Below, in pieces: positions 1 through 12,300 of a DNA stretch of 64,000 bases. Positions within the stretch are counted from its first letter, which is position 1. The number at the start of each line of letters is the position of its first letter. The notes beneath the pieces are model-generated. The model was given only the letters and a program-made list of their open reading frames with translations. It was not told the DNA's origin and ran no database searches. This DNA comes from Argopecten irradians (Eukaryota; Mollusca; Bivalvia; Pectinida; Pectinidae). A program made the position numbers and the translations under genes. The DNA lies in contig NC_091134.1 of assembly GCF_041381155.1 (NCBI RefSeq), positions 62,798,902-62,862,901 on the forward strand, given 5' to 3'.

Positions 1-24
1 TCCCGGTGTGCGTCCTCATATTAA

Positions 25-222
25 AACATACTGTTTGTAAATTGTTGTTTATAAGTAGGTGATCTAGTTTGATCTATTCCTGAAAGTTATGTGTGTTTAT
101 TTGTTAATCTGGTTTTAGTTTAGATATTTCTAGAAGTAGTAAAGTTCTCAAATATTCTTGAATTAGGGTTTAGCTTATCATATACTCCAACTGTCCAAAG
201 CTAATCAGAACTGTAATGAGAA
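25..222 (+). repeat. Degraded partial LTR related to the Gypsy element at 33.9-40.3 kb
   Basis: This stretch aligns with the inner part of the LTRs at 33897-34602 and 39626-40332. Shared blocks include the runs around AAAGTTATGTGTGTTTA, TAGATATTTCTAGAAGTAG and GCTAATCAGAACTGTAATGAGA. It lacks the first roughly 150 bases and the last part of that LTR and has many base differences, so it is an older, truncated relative of the younger element. No internal retroelement sequence is attached inside the window. Confidence 0.75.
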
Positions 223-1036
223 TAATATGTGACGGTTAAAGGGACATAAAACCTAAATAAACCATGAAAATTTGAGTATAAATAAATATTTACATATTTA
301 CGACGTGTCAGATACCTTAATAAGTAATATATATCAGTTATTGTGAAAATGTGTCAATGAAAATAATTATAATGGAAATTCCATCTTTCTGTATTTTGAA
401 CCGGCCCGGTCGAATTTTTTAACGATAGTATAGTAGTGTTGAACTTTAGTGACCTCCCACAATGCACTGCGAAATTCTGATAGAAAAAGAAAACAGTGTA
501 CGTCCGAAGAGTCATTAACGTGAGCGATTGGGAAAGTACGTAAATATAAATGGATCGCTGAAATGCAAGAAACGGGAGCAACTCCCCACTTTATACTTGC
601 GTGATGTACATATGTGCAATAAGTCCTCCCTTCGCGGTGCCCTGTCGAATGAAAAGTCTCGTTTGACTTTTGACTTATCATTCTTACGCTATAAATACAA
701 ATAATTTTATAACATATGGCTTAATCTTCATTTTTCAACCATCGTAAATTAGAAAATAATCTTAAAATGTGGAAAACTAATATTCCTTGTCATGTCAGCA
801 AGTTTGTTGTTCAGTATAACCTCGCTTTCGGCCAGCTTTCGTTTTGTGTTCCAAATATAGAATATGACGGTATATTTTTATCATTTTTGAGGTAGGTATT
901 CCTCACGTTTTCCTGTCGTTTTAGATTACCAATCATTGTAATAAAATATTCAATAACCATCTGAAAACCATATCTAAGCATACAGAACAAATTTTTTAAG
1001 GTTCATGTTCCTTTAAATATATTAATGTCTTAATAC
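223..1036. other. Non-coding, AT-rich
   Basis: Two short overlapping minus-strand open frames occur near 354-681, but they match no family I recognise and have no splice context. I see nothing else to annotate. Confidence 0.5.
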
Positions 1037-1408
1037 AAGATGCTCCATCGCTGACAAATGGTATTTTTTCACTATCAAAAACAGGAGCAGACGATTTCAT
1101 AATTTTCTTCAGTTTTAAAAGTTACTTATTTTACACCATTACCACCATTGAAAAATTTGAGCTTCTTATTTTACTTCAAGTTGAAAATATAAAAAAATAA
1201 TTAATTGCATCCCGAAAAAAAATCTGTGGCACTACATTATATTTATATCCTACATGGAATGAAGTACTGATTGCGCATGCACCAAAGGCAAAATAAATTA
1301 TCTTATATTATTTTTTTGTGTTAATTAGACATATATATACAAGATTAAACACCAATTATTGTTCTAATTATGAATGCCATTTTTGCTCTGTCGGCGGTGG
1401 AGCATCTT
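1037..1408. mobile_element. MITE, copy A (about 370 bp, inverted termini)
   Basis: The ends are inverted repeats of about 20 bases: AAGATGCTCCATCGCTGACA at the left and the complement of AAGATGCTCCACCGCCGACA at the right. The interior is AT-rich and non-coding. A second copy lies at 28629-28986 in the opposite orientation and can be aligned along its whole length. The target-site duplication is unclear. The right end lies 49 bases before the start codon of the SLC22-like gene. It is a non-autonomous DNA transposon of undetermined superfamily. Confidence 0.85.
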
Positions 1409-4400
1409 TGATAATATGCCTGATTTTTTTAAGTCGGACGAGCACCATAGGAGAATCATGAGTGTACATTTCGACGACACATTGAGGGATAATTGGCGGA
1501 GTTTTGGACCTTACCATAAGCGAATTTATTTCTTACTTTGTCTTCTTATCATCTTCAATAGGTATATCTGTGATGTAATTAACGCGCTGTTGATGGTACA
1601 CTGCCCAGATCCACAGGTTGAGATCTTCAAATCACGATTTAAGATTCAATCAGGACCCGGCACCATCAAACTATTCTCAGACAAGATTTTTTTCACTCAA
1701 GTATAGTTCTTTTTCCCATAGGCTTGAGTGAAAAAAAATGTCCAGGGAAAGTTTTATGGAGCCGGCCCATTGTTTTTGTTTGTTTTGTTTTTAAAGATCA
1801 AAATTAGAAAATTTTATAACATTTTATAACGTCTTAATTTTAAATCACGTGTGAGAAATTACATGCTAGTTATATGGTGACAGGCAATCATAAACCTTCT
1901 CAAACCCTTTGTAAGAATCATATTGTAATAACTTCTTAATAGAAGTACTCTTTTTAGAAGTCTTGCACATGCTTGGTTCAGGACATAAGTCTGGGGGTTC
2001 AATTTTATCGAAGAGATTTGTTTTTATGATAACGATTTGTTTGTTTTTGTTCAAGTTGTTCCAGTTTTAAATGTGTCAAAGGATAATAATAATTACTTAA
2101 CCAATGGGACGGGCTCACTCAACAAAAAAGAATCGGGTTGTATGATAGAAATGAAAGACTTGATTACAGTCCTGTCAGTAATGAAAGCATGAGTGTTTCT
2201 TGTACATCGTGGATGATATGATAAATCAGTATTCCTGGAAACAATTGTTACCGAGGTAAGCTTTTTGTCCACATGTCATTTAACGGCGCAAATTTAACTT
2301 ATTTCATAATGTTCTGTTTTATATAGCACACGTAAACCTACATTATTATCCATTATTTTCGCAACTGTTATGAAATCTCCCTAAACCCCTAAAAAACCAA
2401 TGCATTGTAAGTATTTTAACTTTCAAAGTGATTTGTAATTATTCATGTGAAAATATTCACAAAGCGTCTTCTTTATTTGTGAGTATGCAATATTATTTTA
2501 CTTACATAAGATTATAATCAAAAAAAGAATATAAAATATCTTTTAATTAGTTCATTTTTGCACAAGCTCGTGCTTTTCCAATTTGGAACATAAAAGTAAC
2601 TCAAGTTTGATAAACATTATAAAACAACAGTCATTTGTTTAGGGAACTCTCTAAGTCCATCAGCAAACACATTAATAATGACCTGAGTATTGAATAAGAC
2701 GACGTTATTGTGGTAGAGATTATAATATATTTTGTATTCTCCACTAAAAAATCTACTAATTCAAAATTGATAAGGCGTTCGATGAATACTATAAATTACA
2801 GAACGACCTGGTTGTGTGATTTCGCAAATTGTTCCTGTCTATATTACAAATGGTCATTTACGGAGGCTCATTTTGTGGATCTTTATTACAAGGCATCGTT
2901 TGCTGACAGGTAGGGTCTCATCTCGCTTTGAATAGTCATTTAAATCGTTCTAAAACTTTTTTTCTAAACATGTATTATAAATTTAGCTTTAGTTCATACC
3001 AATATCTCTAATGAGGCTTAATATCGCTATTTGACGTAAGTGTTTTGCAAATAATCGTTGCTTCCTTATCAAGTGCCTTGTTATTTATACAACTTCAGCA
3101 TTGGAAGGAAAAAGACAATCTGCATGAGTTTAATCTTCCTGTTGGGTTCAGGCCTGTCCACAGCCTGCGTCAGTCAACTATTTTACATGTTTACAGTGTT
3201 ACGGATTTCTCCAGGGCATGTTCTCTAGAGGAGTATACATCCCTGCTTTTGTCTTAGGTGAGAAATAACCTCCCTATAACAAAGCTTCATTTGATTTCAG
3301 CCAGGTGTAATATGGTTACATCATATAGTACATGATCATGTATATAAACCGACCTGTTTAAATACAATATCAATAAGATTACACGAATTCCGATCACATC
3401 AAATTTCACGGTATTGACTAAAACAAGAGTATTTATAGACATTTAAACTTAGAAAGTATTTCCTAATTTCAAAAAAAACTCATTCAACGAAATCTTCAAA
3501 ATAGTAACGTTATGTTCCAATATAACATCTCTCACTTAGTCTGTAAAACACCACAAGAGAGTTGGACTTGTTGTATATATGAAATACCTGAAACATGTTC
3601 AATTTAATGATTAATATTGTAAGCCAAATCGATTCAAACACTCAGAGGAAAACTTTTGTTTAAGCATATAAACATTCAAAAACATTGTCTTTTGGTTGCG
3701 TTTTCAACATTATTACAAATACACTACTTTTTTATTGGTGGCTTGTTAACAAACCATATACAGCGTAATACACTTGTATCGATGTGTTGCCCGTAGTAGT
3801 GTATTGAATTGGTCTGGTCCAACAAAGAGACAGTTACGCGGGATTCCTACTCAATTTCTTTTACTCGGCTGGAAGTGTATTGCTAGCAGGTATTGGGTAC
3901 GGATTTCGTCACTGGAAATACATCCAGAATTGTTGCTCTACTGCACCCACTTCTATTGAGTTTGATTTATTGAGTGGTAAGTAACGAAGCCTAGTTGTTC
4001 ATATATTAGCTATCGACATTGTAATTCACAGCAATACGTCTGGGAAAAGGTATAGATTATATTTTATACAGTCTACTGGTACCAGCAACGATATCGTTTT
4101 GATAAAATCACATTTTTTTTCTATAAGGAATCGGAACAACACCTCTTGCATGCATCATAACAAACAGCGAGTAACAGCTTGTTTGATACTGTAGTATGCA
4201 TATGTCCGTGTTATGTCTCCTTGTGTTAGTGTGAAATACCCCTATCGTAAAACACATTTTATGCTGTCGTTACAATTACAATTCCAACATAGGTCCTCCA
4301 TCTACCGAATCAATGAGTTCAAATTCCATGTGTAGCAGTTGCCAGGTACTGGCTGCTGGCAGGTGTTTTTTCTCTGTGTACTCCGGGTTTCTTACACTAT

Positions 4401-4903
4401 CTTAACCAATCAAACCAAACCAAATTATACTTACAATCCGCAAACTAATCGTTCCACACCTCCTTTATTTTAAGGTATTAGAAACTACCAAAGTTATGGA
4501 ATTTACTTGACCAAGGGACATATACCAAAATTTTTCCTCACTACTTACACAAAATATTCAGTGAAGTATGGAAAAGTGGTGTAATCATACTGTTTAGCTG
4601 ATGCGTCGTTCTATGAGGATCAGCAATGTGGATAGGGCATTAAACTAAAACAAGAAACGCAAACAATTATTTACATATAAATTGAAATTTTCGCATTTTA
4701 TTCATAAGAATTACCAAGAAAAAACGATAGGTTGTAAATTAACCTTTTTATAATCTATTTATATTCACAATGGCGTGACATTGTGAGAAAACGATTTCTA
4801 AGAAACAACTTTTTACGAAACCATTACCTATTGTCTGCGATTGAATTCACATGTCTCGACATAATACCACAAGCCCTCCACATGTGGGGCAGATGTCACA
4901 CTG

Positions 4904-5342
4904 GAGACCCCGTTACATTGAGTAGGGATTATACCTGAGTATCCATTACATTGTAGGATTATACCCGACTCCCCTATTTATATTGTAGGATTGTACATGA
5001 GTATCCCATTACATTGTAGGATTATACTTGAGTCTCCGTTACATTGTAGCGATTATACCCGAGTCTCCATTACATTATAGGATTATACTTGAGTCTCCAT
5101 TACATTGTAGGATTATACTTGAGTCTCCATTACATTGAAGGATTATACCCGAGTATCCGTTACATTGTAGGATTATACCTGAGTCCCCATTACATTGTAG
5201 GATATATACTTGAGTCTACATTACATTGTAGGATTATACGTGAGTCTCCCACGTGAGTCTCCACACATTGTAGGACTCCCTTATACCTGTAATCTGAGTC
5301 TCCGCGATGTAGAATATACCTGAGCTAGGATATACCTGAACC
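4904..5342 (+). repeat. Minisatellite, about 30-31 bp unit, across the 5' edge of SLC22-like exon 5
   Basis: About a dozen units follow the pattern GGATTATACCTGAGTCTCC then a CATTACATTGTA spacer. Near 5230-5342 the units become irregular and run straight into the exon. Each unit holds TTGTAG followed by GATTATACCTGAGTCTCC. In the frame left by exon 4, that reads as a 3' splice site followed by the codons for G-I-I-P-E-S-P, the start of the SLC22 signature PESPRW. The repeat therefore seems to have grown from the intron-exon boundary itself. It is not a CRISPR array: there are no unique spacers. Confidence 0.85.
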
Positions 5343-5664
5343 CGCGATGGCAGAAGGTCACGGGAGAATCGCAGAGGCTAACGTCGTACTAAAGAAAATA
5401 GCCCAATCCAACAACACGGAGAGTTGCGTGCCTTTGAATGAAGATTACGCCGAGACCTGCGAGGTGTCCAAGAGGAGGTCCTATAACTTCAGGGAGTTTA
5501 TATCTAGTCGTTCATTAGTTTGTCACTCACTCATCATATTTTTCAACGTGTAAGTTTTTTAGATAACGTATCAAAGACTCTCAATATTCGTTAATATATT
5601 CGTTAATAAGCTAGTTATCTTCGAAAGGGAATGTTAATGATAATAATACAGGAATAAAACACAC

Positions 5665-6280
5665 TGTAGCGAAAACTGCGAGCTGATCCCGCCGATGCCA
5701 CCAATTGTAGCGAAAAACTGCGTGCATTACGTGTATATACGTATTCCAAGCCCGCAGCCCTCGGGAGATGCCTATCTAGGATAGCGTCAGGCACCCGCCA
5801 CAATACCCGAGTTTTGAACAGTTTTAAAGTAGAGTGGGTCGTCGAGTAAAACACAATTCAACGCCGTAATAAAGTTCCATGTGTATTCAGCAAAAATAGC
5901 ATTTACAGGATACACTTACAGTTCACAGGATAACCACTCCGCTCTCTCTAGCATATAGACGTGCACTTAAACAATAGTCCAAACTCCTGAACTCCGTTAT
6001 TCAAACCAGCTAACACTGAACTCCTCGAGCTTCATTTTCGCGCCCCTTATATACCAAACATGCAGGAGCCCTGCAGGAGCGCAGGAGCGCTGCATGAGCA
6101 CCCCGCTCCTTTGCAGGAGCGGTGGGCTCTGGTTATCAAAATTGACAATAACAATAAAACATAACACTTAGAAAAAAACGAGTAAATGTTGGCCGTGTGT
6201 AATATAGATGTGGGACACTGGCAGGTTTTCCAGACCGATGTAGCCATTTGTTATAGATAATGGTATGGGAGGCGATTACA
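5665..6280 (-). mobile_element. LTR of an old LTR retroelement inside an SLC22-like intron
   Basis: The LTR is about 5706-6280, with ends TGTAGCG and GATTACA on the plus strand. Read on the minus strand it starts TGTAATCGCC, has a TATATAAGG box near 6050, and ends CGCTACA. A primer-binding-like stretch, complementary to 5685-5703 and reading TGGTGGCATCGGCGGGATC, follows immediately. At 5665 there is a second short copy of the LTR end (TGTAGCGAAAACTGCG). No coding part of the element remains. The superfamily is not certain. Confidence 0.65.
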
Positions 6281-7093
6281 TTATGTAATACCTCTCAAAT
6301 AGGGGGGCAATAAAATTGAGGGAGCCCCGCAGACGATAAGTGCCACGACCGTAGATAATAATTAATTACTTCACGGATTAAGCGTGTCCAGCGTATCCCC
6401 CATCTAATCACCTGTTGTCAACAGATAGACGCGCTATAGAAAAAGCACTATTTTAAAAATAATGATGTATAGACAAATACTACAGAATATAGAAAAGCAC
6501 AATAGAATATATAGAAAAATAGAAGAACACATTTAATATACAATGTGTAAACATTATTTCAAACTTTGTTTAGATTCACCCCATGTTACTAAACGTAACT
6601 TAATAGACAGAACAAAAATCCTTTTAAGGAAATAAGTGATGCATTAACGATGAAATGGCCATTTAACTCTCTCAATAAAGTTCTGTATATGTGTTCATTT
6701 ATTAGTTCACAGATATTTTCACTTTGATACTTATCCGTGTTTTTAATTGCTCGCGCGATGTCAATTTGCACCAGTAATAAGCTTAGTTTTCATTTATTCC
6801 AGGGTTTTTTTTTTTTTTTTTTGTCGTAAATTAACTTAATATAGCAATTATATAGTATTAAATCATAGATAGATGCCAGGCCTTTTAATAACTGATTTAC
6901 TATTATATCATGGCAAATACATTACTACCTAATAATAGATTTAATTTAACACACCAGTCATGTAGTTATAATTATTCTTATTTCATTTTACGATTCAAAA
7001 TATGCAATACTTAGTCCTAATGTAATAGGACAGCTGTTCACCACACGTATTGTAATACTATATTATATGTACTTACCATTCCTGTCTTTGTAG
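6281..7093. other. SLC22-like intron, no further feature
   Basis: AT-rich intron with a T run near 6807-6822. No exon or repeat was recognised here. Confidence 0.5.
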
Positions 7094-9351
7094 CTTTGTT
7101 GTATATCACTGCTACTTTGGATTTGCTTTGAATACTGAGAATCTGAGCGGCCACTTTTACCTAAACTTCCTGATAAAATGGACTAGTTGAATTTCCCGCC
7201 GACGCAATAGCACTGGTCTTCAGCAACAGAATCGGGCGAAAGAAGCTCTATATAACATCGATGTTTATTGGTGGTGTCCTGCTGTTAGGCAGTGCAGGGA
7301 TGATGCTGTTTTCAGTGGAAGGTAAACGATATCAAACATGCACATTAGTTCATACATGTACAAAATCATCGGGTGTAGCGTTCTGTTTTTCAACTTTGAA
7401 TATAACAAAACAAAAACCGATACCAGGAAACGTTACATCACATTAGTCAATTTATCTTTTTACTGTATTCGGGAAATGACGTCAAAAATAAAAAGAAACT
7501 TACATAATACAACAAATGTATTACAACAAGTTTACGTACAATGTTGATATAATTTGATCTGATCAGTTTTTTTTTCTATTATTTTTAATGATTTCATCTT
7601 TCATTATTCACGTTATTATTTCACTTTATGTTGAGTTATCCAATCTTCTTCAATACCTTTGTAGTCTGGCGTAACCGCACGGAATCTTTGATTTAATTGG
7701 GGAATACTGAGTCAATACACTTTCTGATGAATTCCATTTTATTCTTATTTGTCAAATTTATCAAGATATATGGAAATAAATTATAAAGATATATCATTAA
7801 TGAAAACATCCGTTTATCAAACTTTAAAAGTACTACAATTCTCAAACTTTAAAGTACTACAAATCTAAATGCTCTAAATCAACTGAGTATAACTACTTTG
7901 GTCAGATATCATTAATGTAATGATGTTGTTCATTATTCCCTGCATACATGCAATCTCCTGTATGTATGCCAATTATATTTATGTTATCTTTTTATTTGTG
8001 TAAAAATGTTGAAAAACCTTAATGCAATAACAGAATTTTGAATTTGTAGGTCTTCGAAACACGACCGTTGCTATGGCGATGCTGGTAAATCAGGTGTGAC
8101 AGTGGGGTACTGTGTTATATACTTATGGGCAGCTGAGATATTCCCCACAGTGTTCCGTAACAGTGGTATGGGTGTCAGCTTGGCCTGTGGTAACATAGGC
8201 TATATCGTAGCTCCATTTATATCAAAATTGGTATGTATTACATTATCGTACTTTACTATCCAAACACTAACTAATGGGTTTAGTGTCAGTAGTAAAATAA
8301 GATAATTTATATAAGAAAGTTTTTAGAAAAAGAATTATCATAAATATACTGAAACGTGTACAGGTAAGTTTTCTCCAGTTCAATCCTTAAGTAAAATTCA
8401 GATCAATTTTTAATGAGTTTGAAGTTCATTTGTAATTCACGTGAGTTCTATTTTTGGTCGATCGCAATGGAAATCAACCAGAATTCACATGAACAGTTCT
8501 ATCATAAATTCATATGAAATCTGTTTAGGTCAATTACAACTCCAATTCACCATGTAATAAGCAATCACTTAACTACGTGTATACTACGTATTTCAGTGGT
8601 TCTGTGTGTTTTTTCCTATATGATCACCATGCATTGAAAGATTTAAATTCCTTTTGTGTTTGTTTTGAGTTTTAATTTCTGAAGATTAATAATAAACAGT
8701 TGGGTATTTTTTCCATGTTCCTCTTAAAAGAATTTTGAAGTAAGATTTTTAAAGTTTTTGTTTCAATATAAAAGGATTTATAAAAACATCGTCTTACGCC
8801 TTAGATCTAATTCATGTTTCAATGCGATTACTACGGCGCCACAGAGGCGACAAGAATTTTTTAATGTAGGGAAAAAACTAAAGAATGAACAATATTTGTA
8901 TTTATGTAAGGCGAAAAATATTTCATTTTATGTAGTGTAATTGTTTGATTTGATAATTCAGTTGCCTCTAAAACAAATTATGATCAAAGGTTAAACTACA
9001 AATTAATTAACGGTCTCATCCATTTAAAGGATATTCATCTATGATACTAATAATTCTATGTATAATTGTTATTGGATGGGAATGTAGTGAGGATATTTAA
9101 CTGCTGGGCAAAGGCATTACGGATTCCATATCTACTAGATCATTGGGTTTTTTTTGCAGGCAACAAATTCAGACGACACAAAGAGTGGAGCGTCGCCATT
9201 ATTTGTGTTTGGATCATTTTCTATCCTAGCATCATTACTGACACTGTTACTTCCGGAAACTAACAAGGAGAATCTACCGGAGAGCGTCGGTCAAGCACGG
9301 CGGGCATCGAATCATTTTAAAATGAAAATTAAGATCCAAGACACATCTTAA

Positions 9352-12300
9352 TGATAGGTTTATGTATAGTCGATATGTATTGGAAATGATTCATTTTGTT
9401 CACCAATTCGTAGCAATGAGTGAACTTTGTATTAATGTAGCATATACACAGGATTTGTTTTGAAATATAGAGGTTTGTGAATAATAGATGTTTTCTGAGC
9501 GAGGTTCATGTTATATCGTGTTTCGTGAGATATTTGTTTTGACAGCATGCGGTTGACATTCTCTACCTAATTTTGTGTATTACTATCAGCATCGTATTTA
9601 TAGATTACACTTCAAAATAACTTTGATTTTTCATGAAGCAATACGCCTTATGTACCAAAATAATTATATTAAGTCGAAAAAGAGGTTAAGAAGAAATTCT
9701 AAATAACAGCTTCCGATTTTACAAATATTTCGTCGCTGCTATCAAAGGATGGAGGGCGCTTTATCAATATTTTTCTTTACAAAGCCAATAAATAATATTT
9801 CAAAGGTATTGTATAAGTGTGCATCCTGTGTGCACATTCCTTTGATAATTACTACCCTGAATTTCAATTGTACAGTTTGTTTGAATGAAACTATCTAAAT
9901 GTTACATTTTAGCAGATATCCATTGTGAGACATGAAAACTAGTTTGAAATGAAACATATTATACTAGTATATGAAATGTATAATACAAGCATTTGCTTGG
10001 TGTTGCTTTTTGTATGTTATTATTTTTGCGTTGCCTTTAGGTGACTTCCCTTTTAGTATGCTTCCAATCTATCTACAATTCCTTTCAACCGGTTGTGGTA
10101 ATCTTTGTACCTATATTGTTATGACTGTACACACTGATACAGTGCTTTCCTTTGATAATATGGAATGAGTAGACTGAATGATATAACGGTTATAGTGACA
10201 TATTGACATATTGAATATATATGTTTATTGTCTCAGATGACGTCAAAATTCATTGGAACTCAAGGGAGGTGGAGGTAAGTCAAAGAAAAAAATATTGTCA
10301 AAAAGATGTGAAGATTGCTTCATTAATTTTTTACGATTTAGAGACAAAATACAAGCAATATCCAACTGATATATGTTTAGATAGGACATTCAAATGTTTC
10401 TAGCCTGTTATTTTCCATCTACACTTTGTGGTAATGACACCGGATCTAGGTAACCCCTGAAGCGAGAGTGAAAAAATCAGGATTTGAACAGAGCTAAGAT
10501 TGTCGCTTTTATCTGCATTTAGAGATGTTTTTGAATACTGCACGTTTGGTACACGTGTTTTCGAACCACACAATGATATATACATGGTTTTCCAGAAGTG
10601 TCGCAAAAAATAGATGTTAACATGCCACCACGCCAAGGGAGGTAAATCGCATGTCGTTAGCACAGAACTTTCCATCGACCATAAATACATAATTTAGTAC
10701 TACATTACTCTATTATGATATATAATGGTTTGAAGCCTCGGGTTGACCAGTCAAAATCTTTCACTCAGGTTAAGATATCCCTGTTCACTTGACACACCCA
10801 TGTAAGATTCTATTAATATGTTCCCTAGCTACCACAGGATATACCTGTGAAGTATGGAATAAATGGTTCTTCGTACATATGTAGCTTGACGCAACATTTT
10901 GATTACACACTTACAACATGGTTTTTGTAGTCAAGCGAAGAAGAAACATTACTTGACTAGGAGCAATCCGTAAGATGTTCTAATTCCGTTGAACTTGACT
11001 GACTAAGTATTGCCTATGATTATTCTTATCGTCTTTTCAGATTTATCTAAGAAATTAATTGGCACTAAATAACAAGTCACAATTTTGAAATAACAATAAA
11101 CGTAATCGACTTCATCTTCTGTTTAAACTAAAGGAATACAATGTAGGGGACGGTGTTCAGAGGAGTGTGTTTTGTCTATACATTACGTCGATAAAAATGA
11201 AAAAGTGGAAATAAAAGAAATGGGTGCAAGGAAGTCGCATTGATATATAGAGGTAGGGAATCAATGTCAGGATATAGGAACTTTACCATGGAGAATGGTC
11301 AGTCAGATTATCTATAAGGTGTAACAGTTAATTAGTTTGTTGTAAGTGAGTGTACCTGGTCATTAATTTGTTGTAAGTGAAGACTAAAGTCTGCTATGAA
11401 TATTGAAGGTAGGCAAAGAATTTTCCGTACACATCTAAATTAAATAAGTACATGTAATTAGCAAGCATTTCATCACTCTCTATGGTAACACATATACAGC
11501 CTTCACAATGTTATTGAAATAGAAAACATATAGACATAAGAGTATGTCTCAAGCTATCCCAGAATGCGCAATTCATGGCTCACGAAAACGGAAAGATTTT
11601 TACAGAAAAGTATGCATTCTGAATGAGTCTTGCGTTAAACAATTTACCAACACTTTTTTGTTCTCATTGTCATGTCGCAAATTTTTAATGCCATCAATAA
11701 TAAAAAGATGCTGCTGTACTCCGATTGTTGCCTGCAGAACAAACCGTTGTTTAAACCGGGTGTGTGATGGTGTCAGAATCATTCCTTTCTTACGTAACAA
11801 TGAATATCAGCTCCAAATGTATAATTTCCTTGGCCAGTGTTATGTCGGTGCCGTTCGAGAACTCTTCCACTGATTTCTTTAGATTTAACAAGGAATGGTT
11901 TCATGTTTATTTAGCGAGAAGTAGAGTAGAGAGTAGAGTAGGAATCTATCTTAGGGATATTCATAATTATAATAAATTAATACATCCTGTATACAATTAA
12001 AGATTTATTAATATCAATGCGCGTCGTTTTGCGTATGAAGATATCAATACACTTTTTTTGCCTTTGTCGGCAAATATCATTGTAGGTTATAATCAATCAT
12101 TAGAATCTATCAAGCTAGGCAAGATATAAAATCGAAGGAAAGTCAGTAGTATTTTATTTTTAGAAATATGATTCTCTGTCATTATCTAATATGCAGGCAC
12201 CTGGATTCAAGTTCGATAAACTAAATGACTTCCTTGTTATTACACTTATCCTAAAAGAGATAGCATGCCTCATATAGTTCAACTATGTAGGTTTTAATAG

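Larger units (their letters stand above)
1458..9351 (+). pseudogene. SLC22-like organic cation/anion transporter (MFS), decayed copy
   Basis: Eight exons are recognisable: about 1458-1616, 2802-2909, 3099-3257, 3798-3976, 5329-5549, 7094-7321, 8050-8230 and 9160-9351. Their peptides run through the SLC22 fold in order: an N-terminal FDDTLRD..SFGPY segment and TM1; a TM2 segment ending in ADR; the loop IGRKKT with TM3-4; GPTKR and TM5-6; AEGHGRIAEANVVLKKIAQ after the PESPRW site; ALNTENLSG..YLNF with TM7-8; AAEIFPTVFRNSGMG; and LLPETNKENLPE before the stop. Most exon ends carry good GT and AG sites with matching phases. Single-base insertions or losses occur in exons 2 (about three), 3 (one), 4 (about four), 5 (one), 6 (one, in an A run near 7177) and 7 (one, near 8090). 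The last exon is open. The large extracellular loop expected after TM1 was not found. A functional gene with many assembly errors is less likely, because neighbouring genes are clean. Confidence 0.8.

Noticed and set aside
1374-1457. Extended N-terminus of the SLC22-like protein
   Set aside because: The upstream frame runs back into the MITE end. The ATG at 1458 begins the family-like sequence.
4904-5342. Regularly spaced repeats suggesting a CRISPR-like array
   Set aside because: The whole 30-base unit is repeated with no unique spacers, and the genome is eukaryotic. It is a minisatellite.
10400-10690. 96-codon minus-strand open frame
   Set aside because: No recognisable motif or splice partner, and the composition resembles its non-coding surroundings.
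11544-11873. 109-codon open frame with many Cys residues
   Set aside because: No family resemblance, no signal peptide, no splice or promoter context, and overlapping frames of similar length on both strands.
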